A stretch of DNA of 64,000 bases from Polytrichum commune. Lineage: Eukaryota > Streptophyta > Polytrichopsida > Polytrichales > Polytrichaceae. Shown piece by piece: positions 58,201 through 64,000 of this stretch. Position 1 is the first letter of the stretch. Each line of letters opens with the position of its first letter. A program made the translations under genes and the position numbers. The stretch spans positions 17,449,001 to 17,513,000 of the forward strand of contig OX485807.1 in the NCBI GenBank assembly GCA_950295325.1, written 5' to 3'. The notes under the pieces were generated by a model, which was given only the letters and a program-made list of their open reading frames with translations, was not told where the DNA came from and did no database searches.

Positions 58201-58227
58201 GACCCCATGTTGGATGCTTCCGTATGA
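55206..58227 (+). CDS. F-box/kelch protein, 4 exons, 408 aa
   Basis: Predicted substrate adaptor of an SCF ubiquitin ligase. Exons: 55206-55534, 56315-56657, 57088-57510, 58096-58227. All borders are GT-AG and the phases fit (1227 nt). The F-box is at residues about 46-86 (WGRLPGEILDRILLCLPIPN, then LRCVSKSWDS). The C-terminal part is a kelch/F-box-associated region: FPLAAVGGLLFVRGG, CNPMTRTWRELPSM, KIVVAGGTSECGGDYECT, EVYDSLTDSW, RLLLVGGVGS, and WRWLPKCPLS near the end. Overall it looks like plant single F-box kelch proteins of about 400 residues. The start is the first ATG of the frame; a second ATG at 55242 and one directly before the F-box (55329) are alternatives. The substrate is unknown. 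Confidence 0.88.
55895..56314 (+). repeat. Repeated blocks in F-box/kelch intron 1
   Basis: A block of about 86 bp (TTAACTATCTCTCTTGATT ... TTATCTGT...GTTGATGTTTGAACA) occurs at 55895-55981 and 56004-56090. Its beginning (TTAACCATCTCTCTTGATTC) recurs at 56282-56301, ending at the splice acceptor. A second pair, GATTTGT.T.CTGTTTCA...TTTTTGATTCCTT, lies at about 55826-55866 and 56199-56235. So the intron grew by local duplication, and the acceptor of exon 2 lies in one repeat unit. Confidence 0.65.
56770..57050. mobile_element. Foldback element in F-box/kelch intron 2, second copy
   Basis: The core palindrome AAACTCATTTT...AAAATGAGTTT is at 56847-56886. Right-arm words TATAGAATGTTCTTCATTCAAA, CCTCCAAGCATGCA, AAAACAACCAACTCC and AAAAGTCATGTTGAGT match the copy in kinase intron 4 (14775-15126). 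The left arm is shorter (GCATGCTCGGAGGTAGTG at 56787-56804). Confidence 0.7.
57724..57893. repeat. 170-bp hairpin in F-box/kelch intron 3
   Basis: Outer arms GACATGTGCCTAA...GGGAGCTTGGT (57724-) and their inverse at the right end (to 57893) close on a perfect 16-bp inner stem GTTTTCAACTCTGATC (57794-57809 with 57823-57838) and a 13-nt loop. It could be a foldback MITE or a small-RNA precursor. It lies wholly inside an intron. Confidence 0.75.
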
Positions 58228-59750
58228 TACTTGTTGAAGGCGATTACAAGAAAATGTCAAATAAGTTAGGAACATCATTTGAATCTTTTCATTCTGCAAA
58301 TGTTTTCTTTCTCTTTGAAACAGGGGAATCAATGTCCCTTCTTATGGTCACTCACATAGACTTAGCTCAAGGTTAGTTCCAAGATGACTTGCCTCAAAGG
58401 AGGGATCAGCACATTTATGGAAGCTGGACACTTCACTGAAAATAACACTGGCTGCAAAATTGATTGGTTCATTTCTAGGTAGGTTTTTTAGGGTGTATTT
58501 CTTAAATTCACAAGACTCCTATTATTGGGAGGGGAAGATGTGGTACAGATTTTTTTGGCGTCATTCTTCATTAGTGTGGTTATACTTTCAGTCAATTCTA
58601 AAGGTACCCCAGTGCTTCTATTCCAACAGGCTTGATTCTATCATTCTTAGCATATCCCCATCATATGTAATGTTGAGATTGGTACTGAGAACGTTGCGAG
58701 ACCTAAGCTCTTTAGTTCCTCAAATCATACTGTGCTTTCCTTTCATGACCTAGCAAAAAGCAACGAGAGCATTCAGATCACATAAGATTCAAAATTCAAG
58801 TGTGAAAACCTGATTTCTGAAGTTGACTATGTCATAATTTGTTCTTTGGCTTCGAATTCTAAAGTTACTGGTGCCAGATTACAGCGAAGGAGTCACCAAT
58901 GGTTGTTTAAGACGAAGTTTTGTACATCATGCAGTTGTCTTGGGGAGTGATTCTGGGGGATTAAAGCTATTCTCACTTAGATAACAAAAAATATTATGTA
59001 GAGTATATTCATAATGTCTCTGGAGATTCTGGCACCGAACATTGTGCCTCCAATTGTGACTCTTGTGAAATTTCAACTCATTTTTGGCAACATGAGCATC
59101 CAGTTCAGTTTGTTCAACAGTGTATACCCTTGACCCTTAATACTGCTCACTTGATGATGTGTCACTATGAAACTCTTCCTGTGTAAGAGGAAGATATCAT
59201 TGTCAATCCAAAACTCACATGGCATTCAGTTCCCTTGAAGCTGATACACAATTCCTATGCCTGCTTTCGAGTGATTGTATCATAAGGTAAATGGGTCTTA
59301 AGTGGACACTTATCTCTCTGCATCCACTTCTTGTAGGATATGAAACAAGCAATTAGTGCAAGATGATTAGCAAATCCAAATCATGCGAGACCACCAATTC
59401 CCTGGTCAATTTTGGAACTCGTATGAATATCCTATTTTGATGTCAAAGTGAAGATTCTATGAGTAAATCAATGTTCATATTAGACTCCCCAATTATGTTG
59501 AATATTATGTCTATAATGATTAACAAAATTTGAGCACATAGCCCACTCTCTTTTCAACACATGTTTTTTTGGTGTCCACTCTTTGATTCACACCCAACCA
59601 TGCATCATTCAAATATAGGTGTCTGTTTAAGATCATATATCAAATCAAGCTCACACCTTACATGAGATTGAATCTTGATCCTCACTTTTGCACATGTCAC
59701 TTACCCCAATTGAAATATTGCACGTTTCAATTGCTACAACTAACTTCATA
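58228..59750 (+). other. 3' flank of the F-box/kelch gene and spacer
   Basis: Ordinary AT-rich sequence. The poly(A) site cannot be placed. No further gene seen. Some family A-like words appear from 59520. Confidence 0.45.
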
Positions 59751-59759
59751 TGGAATAAG

Positions 59760-59940
59760 GTTGATGTGGGGTTTACGTGGTTGCCCTTCTCGATCAGACA
59801 TTTGAGTGATATATGGCAAGGAATGGACATGTGTCACAATGAGAGTAGACTATGTGCTCAAAATATCCATTCTAGGTTGAAGAGTTGACACAACATGGGA
59901 GACCGTCTATGTGATCACTTAAAGGGGAAGATAATCTTCA
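59760..59940 (+). repeat. Dispersed repeat family A copy
   Basis: Shares ATTTGAGTG.TATATGG, GTGCTCAAAAT.TCCATTCTAGGTT, GTTGACACAA, TGTGATCACTTAAAG and TCTTCACTTT with the other copies. It has ACATGGGAGACC where other copies have a G run. Confidence 0.6.
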
Positions 59941-60472
59941 CTTTAGCCTCTTATAACTTTTGTGTTTCAATTTTTGATTTCGAACCTTGAAATCACAATA
60001 GGTATGCACGATTTACAATTCTTGATCCCATACAACAATCAAAAACTTGTGTGTGGAGTTGAAAGTGCCCACAATAAGTCCATAACATTTACTCTACATT
60101 AAATCAATGTTAATCTTGTTTATGCCATTGGTCAATTACTCACAAGAACCCCTCTACAAAGAACGTCAAGTATGATATGCTCGAAATGGTATTCATTTAA
60201 TCATAACATCAATATCCTGATGTAGTTTTACCCACTCTTCTCATCAACAACTCACATTGATTATCTTGTAGTCATTGAGTAACACCTACACTGATATTCG
60301 CAATTAGGTTGTCCCACACTAATTTATTGACATTGCACGATGTTTTGGATATTTGTTACCGCAATAGTAGTTTATTATTATTAACCTATTACATTTTTAG
60401 TTTTTTTAAGAAACTTTGGTTACCATACAAATTGATGAACAAGATTATAAGTTTTTGTGATACGATGATATG

Positions 60473-60652
60473 ATTTACATATGTCGTCCCTTTCCTTGAG
60501 AAGTGCCCTTTCCTTTATAAGTTCGGATTGCTAATCACTAGAGCCGTGACAAGTTGAAGTTCATTTACATATGTCGTCCCTTTCCTTGAGAAGTGCCCTT
60601 TCCTTTATAAGTTCGGATTGCTAATCACTAGAGCCGTGACAAGTTGAAGTTC
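60473..60652 (+). repeat. Exact 90-bp tandem duplication
   Basis: The segment 60473-60562 is repeated without difference at 60563-60652 (begins ATTTACATATGTCGTCCC, ends GACAAGTTGAAGTTC). A recent event, or an assembly artefact. Confidence 0.9.
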
Positions 60653-60829
60653 TCGGAAGTTCATATCCTAGATTTGATGGCTTTGTCCGAGGAGTGCATT
60701 TATTTATTGAGCAAGGCCCACTCGGGCTGCCTATGACGTCGACCATAGTTGTTGAATAATTCTCATGTGCAAGAGACATTTAGCGTGTGGATGGAGAACT
60801 AGAGGTTTGTGGGCCTTATACCTGGTCAC

Positions 60830-61060
60830 TCTTCTTAATTGGACACCTATCCATATTCGAGCGGTATATGGCGAGGCTTATAGTAAAGAACAAACACTAA
60901 AAATAGCATGTGTTACATTGAGATTGGACTATGAATTTTAAAATGAATAGACACCATATTAAGTTCAACATTTGATACATTACTAAAGAGGGTCTATGTG
61001 ACCACTTACAAATTAAAAGGAATCTTCACCTTGACCTTTCATAAATTTTGCATGTCAACT
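60830..61060 (+). repeat. Dispersed repeat family A copy without the G run
   Basis: Words CTTAATTGGACACCTAT, GAGATTGGACTATG, AGTTCAACA, TCTATGTGACCACTTA and AATCTTCACCTTG in family order. The G run present in most copies is missing. Confidence 0.6.
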
Positions 61061-61731
61061 CAAATTCACAACATTATTTAACCATGTGGGTCAGTTCCAC
61101 GACCCTGGAACACGTCAATTGTGGGGCCTCGAACAAAGTAAGAATATCCTTTAACTATTCACACATTTAGACCGACACTTGGCTCCACGCACTATCCACA
61201 TGACACATCGTTCATCCCGGTATTATTCACTGAAACTACTATCCATGCCAGCATCATGACCAATAAAAAATACCGACACTATTCGTACCGGTGTCAGTTT
61301 CGCCCTATTCTCTAACTTTCTTCCCATGAGGTTAAGATAGTTAAGACCCACGTCAGGTGCTAAACAGAGACTGAAACGCATCCATGCAACTGAATAATGT
61401 TATGTTTCAAAACTTGAAACAATTATAGGTCTTACGTGATTCGCAACCGCTCATTGGAGGAGAGACCGTTTCCCGATCCAATCCAACATACACAAAGACC
61501 GTACCTAAAGTGGTCGAGAGTTCGAATGGTAACGAAAACACCAAAGAATCGCCTCAAAAATATCTTTGTGGGAGCATGCGTTCGACGATTTCCGTGTTGT
61601 TAGAAGTTATTATTATTATTTTTTAAATTTTTTTAAAGAGTCTTTCTCGAGCACCTCGATCGTATAGAGACCGCCGCCGGGGCAATGCCTTAAGTTAAGT
61701 TGCAGGAATTATTGCAGCCTACAGTTGAAAG
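61061..61731. other. Spacer
   Basis: No gene seen. 61440-61690 is somewhat GC-richer. GTTCGAATGG at about 61532 recalls a tRNA/SINE B box, but no A box or tRNA fold is present. Confidence 0.4.
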
Positions 61732-61734
61732 TTA

Positions 61735-62267
61735 GGGCTGCTTTACACCTAGAGGCCAGGCCAATTCGTTGTGTAAGAGGCTTGAAATCCTCACTTGTGA
61801 TTGGCCAAAAGCCTGAAATCAGTCTCAATCCCTTTACACCTAGAGGCTGGACCAAAATGGTGGTATGAAATTTTCAATAAAAAAATGTACAGTATGACAC
61901 GTCTCGACCTTGTTGAATTGGGTGCACCCAAAATGGAGGGCCGATGCTTGGCCTCGGGGCCAATGTCACATTTCAATAAAAAAACCTTTTTCATAAAATA
62001 AGATTTTTTCAACAAACTATATCCATTGAATCATGTGGAAATATGAATGGCTCTATGCTAGATAATGCTAGATCCGTTGAATTATACTAGATTTATTGAA
62101 TCAGCCTAGCTTCTTGACCCGAAGGCCTTTACATATGGAAAAATTGCCCCCCTTTATAATCTTATTATAATGTGTAGTTGAGGCCGGCCTCCAACTCAAA
62201 AGGAGCGGAAATTTCATGCAATCGGCCTCAAGTGGAATTGGCCCGGCCTTTAGATGTAAAGCGGCCC
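61735..62267. mobile_element. 533-bp Tourist-like element
   Basis: Ends GGGCTGCTTTACACCTAGAG and, reverse-complemented, GGGCCGCTTTACATCTAAAG, both continuing GCC.GGCCAATTC (about 33 bp). Flanked by TTA at 61732-61734 and 62268-62270. An internal third copy of the end occurs at 61833-61855. No transposase. PIF/Harbinger-type by its duplication. Confidence 0.8.
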
Positions 62268-64000
62268 TTAGTAGTAGTGAGCGGGCTCGATGCGCATCTT
62301 GGGCCTTTTGGACTTTGTCGGCCTTGGCTCCCATAGGATGGGCGGCTCCTTGCTTTGCTTTGGCAGGCCGGCTTCAAAGGCAGGCGTTCTCACCAATGCT
62401 TGCTAGGGGTAAATTATAAGGAAGGGGTGCTTTTAGAGGGGGTCCACGGTCGAAGCATCATAGGGACCAAAATGAAGTGATTTGAGGTAAATTGAACCCA
62501 TGAACTATATTTTATGTTGGATTTTATCTTTCAAAATGGTTTTCCAAAACACGAGGGGTTTTTTTTTAGCTTCGTTGTCTGGTTTGGATTATTAGTGTTT
62601 TTTTGTTTTGTTTCCAGTTTGATGTCATGTAGGAGACATCTCACTTTGTCTCGTTTGGGTCTTGGACCCTGATCTGAAGGCTTTCAATCCAATTTACACT
62701 TCTTGGCCAGTAGGGTTGCTAAATTTTGTTGGACCCTCTCCCTTGGACCCCCATTTGAGGTGCCCCTAGGTTAGCATGTGCCATGTCAAGAAAAGCTTGA
62801 GAGCAGGTTTTGCGTGTTTAATGTAAGGTGGACAAGCTTGAATCGAACACAATAATAATTTGGACATCTATATTTGAGTGGGATGTGGTTAGATGTGGAT
62901 CTAAGAACTGGCACCAAAACAATATGTATTTAGAAGAGATTGGACGATGTGCTCAAACTATGCTAATCATTATGGGCTCAGTTGTCAACGTGATTGGGGG
63001 GGGGGGGGGGACCACTCAATGAGCATGAGAAACTTCACTTTGGTGATAATGATTAAGATAATCATATGAGTTCTAAAAATTATGAGGCAAATGACTACAT
63101 GTGCATTTTGGATTTGCTAATCATCTTGCACTAATTGCTTGTTTCATATCATCTGAGAAGTGGACCATGTAGAGAGATAAGTATCCATCTAAGACGCATT
63201 TACCTTAGAGAGAGCTATGTACATCATTTGTCCTAGGTTTTTTTATTTTTAATAATTTTTATACGGAGGCAAACTCTAGAGGAACTGATTCAAATCCAAT
63301 TACTTAGGGTGGGTTTATGATAGGGTCTAGAACCAAGAAACATGAGGTTCCAAACATCCATTAATGGACCTTATTTTTGGACTCAAGATTAGATCGAAGC
63401 TTGAATTGGTTTCTCATACTAGGAAAAATGTTTTCTTGTCTGAGTATTGCTAGGATTTTACCGGAAAGTGATGCCACATTAGTGCCACTTCAATGTTTGT
63501 ATCTTACTATTAGACCCTAATATAAACTCTCTGGGTCCATAATGTTACTCTCAACCCATAAGATTGGTCGATTGCAGAGCTTCTTTGCTATGGGACCCTA
63601 GTGTAAAACCCACTTGGTTTACATTCAATGCCAAAGACCAAAGAAACTCCAAAATAGACTGATCGTTTATAGAGGTCCGCTTAGAAAGAGTGATCTCATC
63701 CCTCAATGCTCTATTTTCCCCTGTAATTTAACAACATTAGTCGCATAAAGCACATATCCTTGGGTGTACTTATTGATTTTTAGCTCGACATTTGAGTTGA
63801 ATTGGATCTCTCTCTCTAGTTCTTGATTAATGCCATGTTATATAAAAAATTCAATTTTAAACTCTTACATTAATATACCTAGCAATGGTCATCTATGTAA
63901 AATAGATGATACAAACTAAGATGATACTATATCTACATACATGGAAAGAAATCATACTTACCATGGAATGGATGTAGAAAAGATATGGATGAATGAAGTA
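62268..64000. other. Spacer with one more family A copy
   Basis: 62840-63170 is a family A copy with a run of about 16 Gs (62995-63010) and CACTCAATGAGCATGAGAAACTTCAC after it. The rest, to the window end, shows no gene. Confidence 0.5.

Noticed and set aside
61525-61545. tRNA/SINE-like B box
   Set aside because: No A box at the expected distance and no cloverleaf.

Overview
The window is nuclear DNA of a land plant. It has spliced GT-AG genes, introns and spacers full of old transposable elements, a Stowaway-type MITE with the CTCCCTCCGTCC terminus, and plant telo-boxes (TTTAGGG/AAACCCTA) in front of a ribosome-biogenesis gene. The lineage cannot be fixed from sequence alone. The heavy load of decayed elements and gene-poor spacers suggest a medium to large genome.

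Three host genes look intact. (1) 9836-17540, minus strand: a 14-exon FGGY-family carbohydrate kinase whose exons join in frame to 588 codons with all kinase motifs present. (2) 22141-23754, plus strand: an intronless homologue of the WD40 ribosome-biogenesis protein PWP1, preceded by three telo-box clusters. (3) 55206-58227, plus strand: a four-exon F-box/kelch gene of 408 codons with a long pyrimidine-rich upstream region. The three are not functionally linked by anything visible.

The rest is a layered graveyard of mobile DNA. 1-1917 is a Ty3-type gag fossil. 2078-7680 (minus) is a decayed multi-exon MULE transposase-like gene that joins an integrase-like HHCC zinc-binding exon to a MULE DDE core, a SWIM finger and a C-terminal zinc ribbon; a 559-bp MULE-like element sits in one of its introns. 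17.6-21.8 kb holds duplicated pieces of the kinase 5' flank and a nested element. 24-53.4 kb has no intact host gene. It contains several precisely bounded DNA elements (TA, TTA and 8-bp target duplications), a Rep/HUH-like endonuclease fossil at 31.66-32.37 kb, a four-unit tandem array made of an RNase H-coding fragment at 44.25-45.77 kb, and a hAT element at 48705-49447 that carries a transposase C-terminal fragment between minisatellite ends and interrupts an older repeat whose uninterrupted relative lies at 43.6 kb. 58.2-64 kb is again repeat-rich spacer.

The best candidates for something under-described are the HHCC+MULE+SWIM gene architecture, the Rep/HUH-like fossil, and the hAT element with minisatellite subterminal arrays. 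All coordinates, splice sites and terminal repeats were read by eye. No homology search was run.
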